Below, piece after piece: positions 43,580 through 52,438 of a stretch of DNA of 64,000 nucleotides. The position numbers and the translations under genes were made by a program. Origin of the DNA: Nocardioides mesophilus (lineage in GTDB: Bacteria > Actinomycetota > Actinomycetes > Propionibacteriales > Nocardioidaceae). The notes under the pieces are model-generated. The model saw nothing but the letters and a program-made list of their open reading frames with translations. It had not been told where the DNA came from and searched no databases. Each line of letters starts with the position of its first letter. The stretch's first letter is position 1. Where the stretch lies: positions 2,322,501-2,386,500 of the forward strand of contig NZ_CP060713.1 in assembly GCF_014395785.1 (NCBI RefSeq), written 5' to 3'.

Positions 43580-44632
43580 ATGTCGCGACTCGAGAGCGCG
43601 CCGACGCTCGCCACCGTGGCGGCCGAGGCCGGGGTCTCGCGCCAGACCGTGTCCAACGCGCTCAACAGCCCCGAGCTGCTCCGTCCGGAGACTCTCGAGC
43701 GCGTCCAGGAGGCGATCGGCCGGCTGGGCTACTCCCCGAACCGGGCCGCCCGCAACCTGCGTACCCGCACCTCCCACCTGATCGGCCTGCGGATCGAGCC
43801 GGCGGTCGAGGACAGCGCCAACGCGCTGATGGACCGGTTCCTGCACTCGCTGGTCGAGAGCACCCGCGACGCCGGCTACCACCTGCTGCTGTTCACCGGC
43901 ACCGAGACCGGCTCCGACGTCAGCAGCGGCGACGCCCGCCCGCTCGACGCGGTCGACGGCTACGACGAGCTGCTCCGCTCGGCCGCGGTGGACGCCTTCG
44001 TGGTCACCGACACCTACCGCGGCAACCCGCAGGCCGCCTTCCTGGAGGAGCGCGGCGTGCCGTTCGTGGCCTTCGGCCGGCCCTGGGCCGAGCCGCACGC
44101 GCGGCACCCCTGGGTCGACGTCGACGGCCGGGCCGGCGTGCAGCTCGCCGTGGACCACCTCGTCGAGCGCGGCCACCAGCGGGTCGCCTGGGTCGGCTGG
44201 CAGAAGGGCTCGTTCATCGGCGAGGACCGGCGCAGCGGCTGGGCCGACCGCATGCACGACCACACCCTGTCCACCTCCCGGCTCAGCGCCCGCGGCGACG
44301 ACACCCTCGACTTCGGCCGGCGGGCCGCGCACGCGCTGCTCGACAGCGAGCACCCCACGGCGTTCGTCTGCGCGAGCGACACGCTGGCGATGGGAGTGCT
44401 GCGGGCCCTCGACGAGCGCGGGCTGCGCCCAGGACGCGACGTCGCGGTGGTCGGCTTCGACGACTCGCTGGCCGCCCAGGTCTGCACCCCCGGGCTGACC
44501 TCGGTGCGCCAACCTCTGGAGCAGGCGGCCGTCGAGATCGTGCGGCTGCTCGGCGACCTGCTCGGGCACCGCGAGGTCGAGCACCGCGGGCTCACCCTGA
44601 CCCCGACCCTGTCGGTGCGCGCCTCCTCCTAG
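43580..44632 (+). CDS. LacI family transcriptional regulator
   Basis: 350 residues. The HTH TLATVAAEAGVSRQTVSNALNSPELLRPETLERV and hinge segment LGYSPNRAARNLRTR are canonical; the C-terminal domain is a periplasmic-binding fold (HLIGLRIEP, VAVVGFDDSLAAQVCTPGLTSVRQP). The ATG at 43580 is preferred to a TTG two codons earlier. No sugar catabolic genes adjoin it, so its targets are elsewhere or it controls the neighbouring genes; the inducer is unknown. Confidence 0.92.
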   Translation: MSRLESAPTLATVAAEAGVSRQTVSNALNSPELLRPETLERVQEAIGRLGYSPNRAARNLRTRTSHLIGLRIEPAVEDSANALMDRFLHSLVESTRDAGYHLLLFTGTETGSDVSSGDARPLDAVDGYDELLRSAAVDAFVVTDTYRGNPQAAFLEERGVPFVAFGRPWAEPHARHPWVDVDGRAGVQLAVDHLVERGHQRVAWVGWQKGSFIGEDRRSGWADRMHDHTLSTSRLSARGDDTLDFGRRAAHALLDSEHPTAFVCASDTLAMGVLRALDERGLRPGRDVAVVGFDDSLAAQVCTPGLTSVRQPLEQAAVEIVRLLGDLLGHREVEHRGLTLTPTLSVRASS

Positions 44633-44659
44633 GCCCGACCGCGCGGCGGCGGGTGCACG

Positions 44660-45370
44660 CTAGAAGCGTCGCCACCACAGGTTGACGGCGTAGTCGACCT
44701 CCGCGCCGTCGTGGGCGGCGAGCGCGGCGTCGGCGACGGCCCCCGGCAGCTCGATGCGCACCACCGCCTCCAGGTCCTCGCGGCTGCGGCAGCGCAGCAC
44801 GATGTCGACCGGGATGCGCTGCCAGCCGTGCCGCGACCAGAAGCGCTCGACGGCGTCCGGGTCGAGCGCCGGGTAGCCGCGCCGGAACCACCCGCCGAAG
44901 GTCGAGCGGCGGGCGTCGTTGTCGATCACGAACGCCGTACCCCCGGGCCGGACCACCCGGTCCAGCTCGGCCAGCCCGGGCTCGCAGCCGGGACCGAAGA
45001 AGTAGGCCCACCTGGCCTGCGCCACGTCGACGGAGCGGTCCGGGAGCGGCACGGCCTGGGCGGTGCCGCTCAGCACGGTCACCGCCGGGATCCGGGCGGT
45101 ACGGCGGCGCGCCGCCGCCGCCAGGTCCGGGTGCGGCTCCACGCCGGTCACCGTCCGCGCATCGGCGGCCCAGCGCGGCAGGTGGAAGCCGGTGCCGCAG
45201 CCGAGGTCGAGGACGTCGCGGCCGGCCCAGGTGTCCACCGAGCGCATCGCCTGCTCGATCCGGCCGTCCGGGTCGAGGGCGCGGTTCTCGGTCTCGTAGA
45301 CCTGCGGGTGCCCCCAGATGTTCGGGCTCGGCACCGCGCCGGGCAGCGGGCCGGGGTCGAGACGGGGCAC
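44660..45370 (-). CDS. Class I SAM-dependent methyltransferase
   Basis: 236 residues. Motif I is VLDLGCGTGFHLPRW, motif II region TVTGVEPHPDLAAAA and motif III VRPGGTAFVIDND, a Methyltransf_11-like small-molecule methyltransferase. It begins 4 bases after the end of the VOC gene and likely shares its transcript. The GTG at 45370 is chosen because the sequence upstream is the neighbour's coding region. Substrate unknown. Confidence 0.8.
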   Translation of the reverse strand: MPRLDPGPLPGAVPSPNIWGHPQVYETENRALDPDGRIEQAMRSVDTWAGRDVLDLGCGTGFHLPRWAADARTVTGVEPHPDLAAAARRRTARIPAVTVLSGTAQAVPLPDRSVDVAQARWAYFFGPGCEPGLAELDRVVRPGGTAFVIDNDARRSTFGGWFRRGYPALDPDAVERFWSRHGWQRIPVDIVLRCRSREDLEAVVRIELPGAVADAALAAHDGAEVDYAVNLWWRRF

Positions 45371-45374
45371 CGGG

Positions 45375-46013
45375 CTAGATGCGGACCAGGCCCGAGGGGG
45401 TGGAGAACTGGGCCGCGACGAGGCCGGGGCTGTGGTCCGGCAGCACCCACTCGACCTGCACGTCGTCGAGCGGGTCGACGTCGGGGTCCCCGAGCCACTC
45501 GTTGACCCGCGCGGGGTCACCGGCGATCTCCAGGGTGTCGAGGTGGATCGCGCCGGAGGCGCCGGTGGAGGGGTGCAGGTCGGGCCCGACCTCCCACTGC
45601 ACGAAGAACGGCAGCTGGGGGTCGGCCTGCAGACCGGTCACACCGAGCTGCTTCCAGCGCAGCTCGACGCCGTCGGGACGGTGCCGGTTGCCCTGCACCG
45701 GGTCGCGGCCGAGCCGGCGGCCCACCTTGTCGATGTCGTCGACGCAGACGACCCAGCCGAGCCAGCCGCCGCCGGCCTCGGAGCGGGCCCGGACGGCCTG
45801 ACCGAACGGGGCCTTGTCGGAGGCGGGGTGGTCGAGCACCTCCACGACCTCGAGGTAGGTCCCCTGGCTGAGCGGGAGCACCATGTTGCGGGTCCCGAAG
45901 CGTGGGTGGATCCCCCCGTCGCGGAACTCCTCGCCGAGCAGCTCGCCGATCCGGTGAGCAGTGCCGGCGAGCCCGTCGGGTCCAGCGGCGTACGAGAGAT
46001 GGTCCAAGCGCAT
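45375..46013 (-). CDS. VOC/glyoxalase-like domain protein
   Basis: 212 residues. RLDHLSYAAGPDGLAGTAHRIGELLG and NMVLPLSQGTYLEVVEVLDH resemble the two-strand modules of the vicinal-oxygen-chelate superfamily (Glyoxalase_3-like). Family members include dioxygenases, lyases and resistance proteins; metal ligands cannot be fixed from sequence alone. ATG at 46013 is preferred because a reverse-strand GACAAT lies 7 bases upstream; an ATG at 46022 would add three residues. It appears to be in an operon with the methyltransferase. Confidence 0.75.
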   Translation of the reverse strand: MRLDHLSYAAGPDGLAGTAHRIGELLGEEFRDGGIHPRFGTRNMVLPLSQGTYLEVVEVLDHPASDKAPFGQAVRARSEAGGGWLGWVVCVDDIDKVGRRLGRDPVQGNRHRPDGVELRWKQLGVTGLQADPQLPFFVQWEVGPDLHPSTGASGAIHLDTLEIAGDPARVNEWLGDPDVDPLDDVQVEWVLPDHSPGLVAAQFSTPSGLVRI

Positions 46014-46020
46014 ACGGAGC

Positions 46021-46026
46021 ATTGTC
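46021..46026 (-). promoter_or_regulatory. -10 hexamer of the VOC/methyltransferase operon
   Basis: Reverse-strand GACAAT with 7 bases to the ATG at 46013, a leaderless arrangement. First base deviates from T. Confidence 0.4.
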
Positions 46027-46129
46027 ACCACAGCGGCGGCCCGCGCGAACACGGGGGTGCCGATCGCCCCTTGTCACCCGAGGACCACCGGGTGAACAGT
46101 GGCGTCCTGGACCTCGACGAGGAGGAGAT

Positions 46130-48238
46130 GTGGCAGGACGAGCGCCGGCGGGCCCCGCAGGCAGGGGTGGGAAGGACGGTGGCCCGGTCGCGGACCGGGC
46201 CGATGCGATCCGCAACGTGGTCCTGGTGGGCCCTGCGGGATCGGGGAAGACGACACTGGTCGAGACGCTTCTGGTCTCGGCCGGTGTGCTGAACAGGCCC
46301 GGCAGCGTCGTCGACGGGACCACGGTCTGCGACTTCGACGACGCCGAGCACCGCCAGCAGCGCTCCACCGGGCTCGCGCTGGCGCCGCTGGTGCACCGCG
46401 GGGTGAAGGTGAACCTGATCGACACCCCCGGGTACGTCGACTTCGTCGGGGAGCTCCGCGCCGGCCTGCGTGCCGCCGACTGCGCGCTGTTCGTGCTGGC
46501 CGCCAACGAGGGCGTGGACGCACCGACCCGGGCGCTGTGGCGTGAGTGCGCGGAGGTGTCGATGCCGCGGGTGGTGGTGGTCACCAAGCTCGACCACGCC
46601 CGGGCCGACTGCGACGGGGTGATCGCCGCGGCGCGGGCGGCGTTCGGCGACAAGGTGGTGCCGGTCTACCTCCGCGAGGGCGAGCGCCTGGTCGGCCTGC
46701 TCGGCGACGACCACGCCCACGACGAGCAGCGCGGGAACCTGATCGAGGCGGTCATCGAGGAGTCCGAGGACGAGACGCTGATGGAGCGCTACCTCGGCGG
46801 CGAGGAGATCGACCGCGACCTGCTGGTCACCGACCTCGAGCGGGCGGTGGCACGCGGCTCGTTCCACCCGGTGCTGCCCGTCGACTCCTCCGGCGGCGTC
46901 GGCGCCACCGAGCTGCTGGACCTGATCGTGTCCGGCTTCCCCTCGCCGCCGGAGCACCCGGTCCCCGAGGTGTTCACCCCGGAGGGCCGGCCGGGGCCGG
47001 TGCTCTCCTGCGACCCCGACGGTCCGCTCGTCGCCGAGGTGGTCAAGACGACCTCGGACCCGTACGTCGGCCGGGTCAGCCTGGTCCGGGTGTTCTCCGG
47101 GACGATCCGCCCGGACGCGACCGTGCACGTGTCGGGCCACTTCTCCTCGTTCTTCGGCGGCGGCCCGGGCGCCGACCCGGCCCCGGGTAGCCACGAGGAC
47201 CACGACGAGGACGAGCGGATCGGCGCCCTGTCGGTCCCGCTCGGCGGCACCCAGCGGCCGGTGGACCTCGCGGTGGCCGGCGACCTGTGCGCGATCGGCC
47301 GGCTCAGCCGGGCCGAGACCGGCGACACCCTCTCCGACAAGGACCGGCCGCTGGTGCTCAAGCCGTGGTCGATGCCCGAGCCGCTGCTGCCGCTGGCGAT
47401 CCAGGCCCGCGCCAAGGGTGACGAGGACAGGCTCGGCCAGGGCCTGCAGCGGCTCGCCGCCGAGGACCCGACGCTGCGCGTGGAGCACAACCCCGAGACC
47501 CACCAGATCGTGCTGTGGTGCATGGGCGAGGCGCACGCCGACGTGGTGCTGGACCGGCTCGAGAACCGGCACGGCGCCGCGGTGGACCAGGTCGAGCTGC
47601 GGGTGCCGCTGCGCGAGACGTTCGCCGCCACCGGCCACGGGCACGGCCGCCACGTGAAGCAGTCCGGCGGGCACGGGCAGTACGCCGTCTGCGACCTCAC
47701 CGTCGAGCCGCTGCCCCAGGGGGCCGGCTTCGAGTTCGTCGACAAGGTGGTCGGCGGCGCCGTACCCCGGCAGTTCATCCCGTCCGTGGAGAAGGGGGTC
47801 CGGTCCCAGATGGAGAAGGGCGTCGTCGCCGGCTACCCCGTCGTCGACATCCGGGTGACGCTCACCGACGGCAAGGCGCACAGCGTGGACTCCTCGGACA
47901 TGGCGTTCCAGACGGCCGGGGCGCTGGCCCTGCGCGAGGCCGCCGCGGCAGCGCGTACGTCGTTGCTGGAGCCGGTCGACGAGGTGGCGGTGCTGGTCCC
48001 CGACGACCTGGTCGGCACCGTGATGAGCGACCTGTCCGGACGTCGTGGCCGGGTGCTCGGCAGCGAGCCGGTCGGCGAGGACCGCACGCTGGTGCGGGCG
48101 GAGGTGCCGCAGACGGAGATCGGCCGCTACGCGATCGACCTGCGGGCGTTCTCGCACGGCGGGGCGTCGTTCACCCGCACGTTCGCGCGCTACGAGCCGA
48201 TGCCGGACAACCTCGCCGCGAAGTTCAAGCAGGGCTGA
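46130..48238 (+). CDS. EF-G-like translational GTPase (EF-G2 type)
   Basis: 702 residues with the domain order of elongation factor G. P-loop GPAGSGKT is at 34-41. The canonical G2 ERGITI is replaced by RQQRSTGLAL, and G3 is DTPGYVDF instead of DTPGHVDF, so the catalytic His is lost; G4 reads VVVTKLDHA. These changes mark the EF-G-like (EF-G2) paralogues of actinobacteria, which do not support normal translocation. Domain IV (GHGRHVKQSGGHGQYAVCDL) and domain V are present. The GTG at 46130 follows a strong GGAGGAGAT ribosome site. Confidence 0.9.
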   Translation: MAGRAPAGPAGRGGKDGGPVADRADAIRNVVLVGPAGSGKTTLVETLLVSAGVLNRPGSVVDGTTVCDFDDAEHRQQRSTGLALAPLVHRGVKVNLIDTPGYVDFVGELRAGLRAADCALFVLAANEGVDAPTRALWRECAEVSMPRVVVVTKLDHARADCDGVIAAARAAFGDKVVPVYLREGERLVGLLGDDHAHDEQRGNLIEAVIEESEDETLMERYLGGEEIDRDLLVTDLERAVARGSFHPVLPVDSSGGVGATELLDLIVSGFPSPPEHPVPEVFTPEGRPGPVLSCDPDGPLVAEVVKTTSDPYVGRVSLVRVFSGTIRPDATVHVSGHFSSFFGGGPGADPAPGSHEDHDEDERIGALSVPLGGTQRPVDLAVAGDLCAIGRLSRAETGDTLSDKDRPLVLKPWSMPEPLLPLAIQARAKGDEDRLGQGLQRLAAEDPTLRVEHNPETHQIVLWCMGEAHADVVLDRLENRHGAAVDQVELRVPLRETFAATGHGHGRHVKQSGGHGQYAVCDLTVEPLPQGAGFEFVDKVVGGAVPRQFIPSVEKGVRSQMEKGVVAGYPVVDIRVTLTDGKAHSVDSSDMAFQTAGALALREAAAAARTSLLEPVDEVAVLVPDDLVGTVMSDLSGRRGRVLGSEPVGEDRTLVRAEVPQTEIGRYAIDLRAFSHGGASFTRTFARYEPMPDNLAAKFKQG

Positions 48239-48242
48239 CGGC

Positions 48243-48989
48243 TCAGGCCTGCGGGTCGGCGGGGTGCACCGCCAGCGCGGAGCGGGAGGCCAGGTGCCGC
48301 TCGCAGTGCTCGACGAGCTCGTCGTAGCCCGCCTGCCCCATCAGCTCGACCAGCTCGCGGGCGTTGGAGACGAAGACCGGCTCCATCCCGACGTGCGCCT
48401 CGGTGTTGCCCGAGCAGTACCAGTCGAGGTCGTGGCCGCCCGCGCCCCAGCCGCGCCGGTCGTACTCCGCGATCGAGACCTCGGTGTACTCGGTGCCGTC
48501 GGGCAGCTCGACGTCGCGGAAGCTGCGCCGGATCGGCAGCTGCCAGCAGACGTCCGGCTTGGTCTCCACGAAGTGCCGGCCGGTCCGCAGCGCGAGGCCG
48601 TGCAGCGCGCAGCCCTCACCGCCGGGGAAACCGGGCCGGTTCAAGAAGATGCAGGCGCCGTCGACCACGGCGGTCTTCCGGTCGCCCTCGTCGTCGGTCT
48701 CCACCCAGCGCGACCCGCGGCCGGCGGCGTGGTGCTGCCAGGTCTGCGGGGTCAGCTCCTTCATCTGGGCGCGGACCCGCAGCTCGTCGTCCTTGTCGGA
48801 GAAGTGCGCGCCCAGCGTGCAGCAGCCGTCGTCGGGACGGCCGGCGTAGATCCCCTGGCAGCCGGCGCCGAAGATGCAGGTCCACCGGGAGGTGAGCCAG
48901 GTCAGGTCGCAGCGGAACATCTGGTTCTCGTCGGCCGGGTCGCGGAACTCGACCCAGGCGCGAGGGAAGACGAGGTCGACTTCGGGCAC
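48243..48989 (-). CDS. Conserved cysteine-rich protein of unknown function
   Basis: 248 residues with ten cysteines, several clustered: [21 protein letters not shown] near the N-terminus, then ACIF, GCALHG, VCWQLP, YCSG and EHCERH. Such a pattern suggests metal or iron-sulfur binding. A conserved gene of similar size stands divergently next to the ppx gene in mycobacteria (the Rv0495c position, from memory). The second GTG at 48989 is favoured over 48995 because a reverse-strand TAGGGT ends 6 bases before it. No catalytic assignment is possible. Confidence 0.72.
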   Translation of the reverse strand: MPEVDLVFPRAWVEFRDPADENQMFRCDLTWLTSRWTCIFGAGCQGIYAGRPDDGCCTLGAHFSDKDDELRVRAQMKELTPQTWQHHAAGRGSRWVETDDEGDRKTAVVDGACIFLNRPGFPGGEGCALHGLALRTGRHFVETKPDVCWQLPIRRSFRDVELPDGTEYTEVSIAEYDRRGWGAGGHDLDWYCSGNTEAHVGMEPVFVSNARELVELMGQAGYDELVEHCERHLASRSALAVHPADPQA

Positions 48990-48995
48990 GGGCAC

Positions 48996-49001
48996 ACCCT
49001 A
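48996..49001 (-). promoter_or_regulatory. -10 hexamer of the cysteine-rich gene (leaderless)
   Basis: Reverse-strand TAGGGT, 6 bases before GTG at 48989; only 9 bases from the divergent ppx -10. Confidence 0.5.
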
Positions 49002-49010
49002 CGTCGGGGG

Positions 49011-49016
49011 TAGCCT
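49011..49016 (+). promoter_or_regulatory. -10 hexamer of the ppx gene (leaderless)
   Basis: TAGCCT followed by 6 bases and ATG at 49023. Confidence 0.55.
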
Positions 49017-49022
49017 CTCGCC

Positions 49023-49976
49023 ATGAGGCTGGGCGTGCTGGACATCGGGTCGAACACCGGCCACCTGCTGGTGGTCGACGCACACGGAGGCGCGGCGCCG
49101 CTGCCGGCGTTCTCGTTCAAGGAGCCGCTGCGGCTCGCCGAGCACCTCGACCCCTCGGGCGCGGTCACCGAGCGCGGCATCGAGGCCCTCACCAGCTTCG
49201 TGGGCGACGCGCTCGTCGTGGCCGGCGACAAGGGCTGCGAGGAGATGCTCGGCTTCGCCACCTCCGCGATCCGGGACGCGACCAACTCCGAGGACGTGCT
49301 CGGCCACGTGCGCAAGCAGACCGGGGTGGACATCGAGGTGCTCCCCGGGGAGGACGAGGCCCGGCTCACCTTCCTCGCCGTCCGTCGCTGGTTCGGCTGG
49401 TCCTCGGGCCGGCTCGCGGTCTTCGACATCGGCGGTGGGTCGCTGGAGATCGCGGTCGGCTCCGACGAGGCCCCCGACGGGGCGCAGTCGCTGCCGCTCG
49501 GGGCGGGCCGGCTCACCCGGGACTGGCTGGCGGACGGCCGCACCGAGGAGTCCGCCCGGGAGCTTCGGCTGAAGATCCGCGCCGACATCGCCCGTGACGC
49601 CGGCGCGCTGCTGCGTGGCGGCACCCTGGACCATCCGTGCGCGACCTCGAAGACCTTCCGCTCGCTGGCCCGGATCTGCGGGGCCCCGTCCTCCTCCGAG
49701 GGCCCGCTGGTGCGCCGGGTGCTGCCGGCGCACGTGCTGGCCGGCAAGATCCCGGCGCTGCTGCGGATGGACGACGAGCAGCTCGCCGACCTGCCGGGCG
49801 TCTCGACCGGCCGCGCGCACCAGCTGGTGGCCGGCGCGCTGGTGGCGGACGCGGTCATGGACATCTTCGACCTGCCGGAGCTCGAGATCTGCCCGTGGGC
49901 GCTGCGCGAGGGGATCATCCTCGAGCGTCTCGACCAGATCGGCATCGTCCGGGGACGGGCGAGCACCGCTCGGTAG
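49023..49976 (+). CDS. Ppx/GppA family phosphatase
   Basis: 317 residues of the actin-like ASKHA fold: N-terminal phosphate loop [36 protein letters not shown] and the second loop [15 protein letters not shown]. Family members hydrolyse polyphosphate or the 5'-phosphate of pppGpp. It corresponds in position and size to the short mycobacterial exopolyphosphatase PPX1 (Rv0496). The next gene starts 10 bases after its stop. Confidence 0.9.
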   Translation: MRLGVLDIGSNTGHLLVVDAHGGAAPLPAFSFKEPLRLAEHLDPSGAVTERGIEALTSFVGDALVVAGDKGCEEMLGFATSAIRDATNSEDVLGHVRKQTGVDIEVLPGEDEARLTFLAVRRWFGWSSGRLAVFDIGGGSLEIAVGSDEAPDGAQSLPLGAGRLTRDWLADGRTEESARELRLKIRADIARDAGALLRGGTLDHPCATSKTFRSLARICGAPSSSEGPLVRRVLPAHVLAGKIPALLRMDDEQLADLPGVSTGRAHQLVAGALVADAVMDIFDLPELEICPWALREGIILERLDQIGIVRGRASTAR

Positions 49977-49979
49977 TCT
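49974..49979 (+). promoter_or_regulatory. -10 hexamer of the TIM-barrel gene (leaderless)
   Basis: TAGTCT overlapping the ppx stop codon, then 7 bases and GTG at 49987. Confidence 0.5.
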
Positions 49980-49986
49980 CGACAGG

Positions 49987-50772
49987 GTGATCGCGCTCTC
50001 GACCGCCTCGGTCTATCCCGAGACCACGGCCCAGGGCTTCGAGCTCGCGGCCCGGCTCGGGTACGACGCGGTCGAGGTGATGGTCGGCATCGACCCGATC
50101 AGCCAGGAGGTCGACGCGGTCCGGCACCTCGCCGACTACCACCAGCTCCCGGTCGCGGCCGTGCACGCGCCCTGCCTGCTGATCACCCAGCGGGTCTGGG
50201 GCGTCGAGCCGTGGGGCAAGCTCGAGAAGAGCGCCGAGATGGCGCACGCGGTGGGCGCCGACGTGGTGGTCGTGCACCCGCCGTTCCGCTGGCAGCGCGA
50301 CTACGCCCGCGGGTTCGTGGAGGGCATCGCCGAGCTCGAGGAGCGCACCGGCATCGCGTTCGCGGTCGAGAACATGTACCCCTGGCGCGCGTCCAAGCGG
50401 CAGATGGAGGTCTACGTCCCCGGGTGGGACCCCTCCGCGCACGACTACTCCAACACCACGATCGACCTCTCGCACTCCTCGACGTCGCGCTCGGACCCGG
50501 TCGCGATGGCGCGCCGCCTCGGCGAGCGGCTGCGGCACATCCACCTCACCGACGGCACCGGCTCGGCCAAGGACGAGCACCTCGTGCCCGGCCGCGGGAA
50601 CCAGCCGGTGGCCGAGCTGCTCGAGCACCTGGCCGGCGTCGCCTTCGACGGGCACATCGTGGTGGAGATCAACACCCGCCGCGCCGGCACCCGGGAGGCG
50701 CGCGAGCTCGACCTGATGGAGTCGCTGGCCTTCGCGCGGCTCAACTTCGCCACCGCCCCCGAGCCGGGCTGA
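49987..50772 (+). CDS. Sugar phosphate isomerase/epimerase-like TIM-barrel protein
   Basis: 261 residues of the xylose-isomerase-like (AP endonuclease 2) superfamily: [63 protein letters not shown] and [24 protein letters not shown] carry the expected His, Glu and Asp metal ligands. It follows the ppx gene as in mycobacteria (the Rv0498 position). The biological substrate is unknown. Confidence 0.85.
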   Translation: MIALSTASVYPETTAQGFELAARLGYDAVEVMVGIDPISQEVDAVRHLADYHQLPVAAVHAPCLLITQRVWGVEPWGKLEKSAEMAHAVGADVVVVHPPFRWQRDYARGFVEGIAELEERTGIAFAVENMYPWRASKRQMEVYVPGWDPSAHDYSNTTIDLSHSSTSRSDPVAMARRLGERLRHIHLTDGTGSAKDEHLVPGRGNQPVAELLEHLAGVAFDGHIVVEINTRRAGTREARELDLMESLAFARLNFATAPEPG

Positions 50773-50800
50773 ACCAGCCACCCGGACCCGGTCCGGCGCC

Positions 50801-50806
50801 CATAAT
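50801..50806 (+). promoter_or_regulatory. -10 hexamer of the ABC exporter operon (leaderless)
   Basis: CATAAT, close to TATAAT, then 6 bases and ATG at 50813. The clearest leaderless-type promoter core in the window. Confidence 0.6.
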
Positions 50807-50812
50807 GCGGTC

Positions 50813-51532
50813 ATGGGCCAGCCGGCGGTCGTGGAGGTGCGGGACCTGCACGTCGTGCGCGGCAGCACCCGGGCCGTCGACGGGGTCAGCTTCAGCACCG
50901 AGCCCGGGCAGGTGACCGGGCTGCTCGGCCCCTCCGGCTGCGGCAAGACCACGCTGATGCGCTCGCTGATGGGGGTGCAGATCGTGCAGGGCGGGACGGT
51001 GACGGTGCTCGGCCGACCGGCCGGCCACCGCGACCTGCGCGACCGGATCGGCTACGTGACCCAGGACCCGAGCGTCTACGGCGACCTCACCGTCGCGGAG
51101 AACCTCCGCTTCTTCGGCCGGGTGCTCGGCGTCGACGGCGGCGAGGTCGACCGGTGCATCACCGCCGTGGACCTCGGCGAGCGCCGCGACGCGGTGGTGG
51201 ACCGGCTCTCCGGCGGCCAGCGGTCCCGCGCCTCCCTGGCGGTCGCCCTGCTCGGCCGGCCCGAGCTGCTGGTCCTCGACGAGCCCACCGTCGGTCTCGA
51301 CCCGGTCCTGCGGCGCGACCTGTGGGCGATGTTCCACGCACTGGCCGACCAGGGCACCACGGTGCTGGTCTCCAGCCACGTGATGGACGAGGCGGAGCGT
51401 TGCGACCGGCTGCTGCTGATGCGCGACGGCCGGCTGCTCGCCGACGACACCCCCGCCGGCCTGCTGGCGGCGACCGGCGCGGACGAGATCGAGGGCGCGT
51501 TCCTGCGGCTGGTCGAGGACGGCGCGGCATGA
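50813..51532 (+). CDS. ABC-2 type exporter ATP-binding protein
   Basis: 239 residues. Walker A GPSGCGKTT, Q-loop YVTQDPSVYGDLTV, signature LSGGQRSRASLAVALLG, Walker B LLVLDEPTVGLDP and switch His VLVSSHVMDEAE are intact. It is typical of two-gene ABC-2 exporters for drugs or lipids. The ATG follows a -10 by 6 bases. GTGA-like coupling (ATGA) to the permease gene. Confidence 0.92.
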   Translation: MGQPAVVEVRDLHVVRGSTRAVDGVSFSTEPGQVTGLLGPSGCGKTTLMRSLMGVQIVQGGTVTVLGRPAGHRDLRDRIGYVTQDPSVYGDLTVAENLRFFGRVLGVDGGEVDRCITAVDLGERRDAVVDRLSGGQRSRASLAVALLGRPELLVLDEPTVGLDPVLRRDLWAMFHALADQGTTVLVSSHVMDEAERCDRLLLMRDGRLLADDTPAGLLAATGADEIEGAFLRLVEDGAA

Positions 51533-52290
51533 CGCCGCGGATCACCTTCGCGGTCGCCGCCCGGGTGCTCACCCAGCTGCTGCGCGACCACCGCACGCTG
51601 GCGATGCTGCTGGTGCTGCCGTGCCTGATCCTCGCCCTGCTCTGGTGGATGTTCGACGACCTGCCCGCCGCGGCCACCGGCTTCAGCTCGCTGGGGCCGC
51701 CGCTGCTGGCGCTGATCCCGTTCATCGTGATGTTCCTGGTCACCTCGGTGACCACGCTGCGCGAGCGCTCCTCCGGCACCCTCGAACGGCTGCTGACGAT
51801 GCCGATGGGCAAGGTCGACCTGCTGCTCGGCTACGCGCTCACCTTCGGCCTGGTCGCCGCGGTGCAGTCCACGCTCGCCGTGCTGCTCTCGGTGACGCTG
51901 CTCGGCCTCGACGTCGCCGCCGACGTGTGGATGCTGGTGGTCGTGGCGATCGCCGACGCCGTCCTCGGCACCGCACTGGGGCTGTTCGTCTCCGCCTTCG
52001 CCCGCACCGAGTTCCAGGCGGTGCAGTTCATGCCTGCGGTGGTGATCCCGCAGATCCTGCTCTGTGGGCTGTTCGTGCCCCGCGACGCGATGCCCCCGGT
52101 GCTCGGGGCGATCTCCGACGTGCTGCCGCTCTCCTACGCCGTGGACGCCATGAGCAGCGTTGCCGGCACGACCGGCCCCGCGCTGGGATCGGTGGAGACG
52201 GCCGTGTGGGGCGACATCGCCGTCATCGTCGGCTTCGCGGTGGCCGGCCTGGTGCTCGGCGCGACGACGCTGCGCCGGCGTACTGCCTGA
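51529..52290 (+). CDS. ABC-2 type exporter permease
   Basis: 253 residues with six predicted helices. LRERSSGTLERLLTMPMGKVDLLLGYAL is the conserved cytoplasmic ABC-2 coupling block and LLCGLFVPRDAMPPVLGAISDVLPLSYAVDAM the periplasmic-side signature. The ATG overlaps the ATPase stop by four bases. Substrate unknown; DrrB-like drug or lipid export is one possibility. Confidence 0.9.
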   Translation: MTPRITFAVAARVLTQLLRDHRTLAMLLVLPCLILALLWWMFDDLPAAATGFSSLGPPLLALIPFIVMFLVTSVTTLRERSSGTLERLLTMPMGKVDLLLGYALTFGLVAAVQSTLAVLLSVTLLGLDVAADVWMLVVVAIADAVLGTALGLFVSAFARTEFQAVQFMPAVVIPQILLCGLFVPRDAMPPVLGAISDVLPLSYAVDAMSSVAGTTGPALGSVETAVWGDIAVIVGFAVAGLVLGATTLRRRTA

Positions 52291-52438
52291 CAGGTGCGGA
52301 TGCGCCGGCCGTCTGACCGGGTCGCGGATGCACCGGCCCGGGCCCGCCGGCGGCCGCGCCCGGCGTACCCTTGCCGAGTCCGCCTTGGCAGAGCCAGACA
52401 CCCCCCGGCGGTCCCGCACGAGCCTTCGGAGGAGAACG
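52291..52438. promoter_or_regulatory. Proline dehydrogenase upstream region
   Basis: 148 bases. Two direct repeats of GCGGATGC-(G/A)-CCGGCC lie at about 52296 and 52325. TACCCT near 52366 is a candidate -10 with a leader of about 60 bases, and GGAGGA at 52428-52433 is the ribosome site. Nothing else is evident. Confidence 0.4.

Noticed and set aside
46025-48157. 710-codon reverse open frame under the EF-G-like gene
   Set aside because: Same GC-driven artefact; no motif and no ribosome site.
52296-52340. Copies of the 11598 repeat near the proline dehydrogenase gene
   Set aside because: The GCGGATGC-CCGGCC direct repeats share only a few bases with the array motif.
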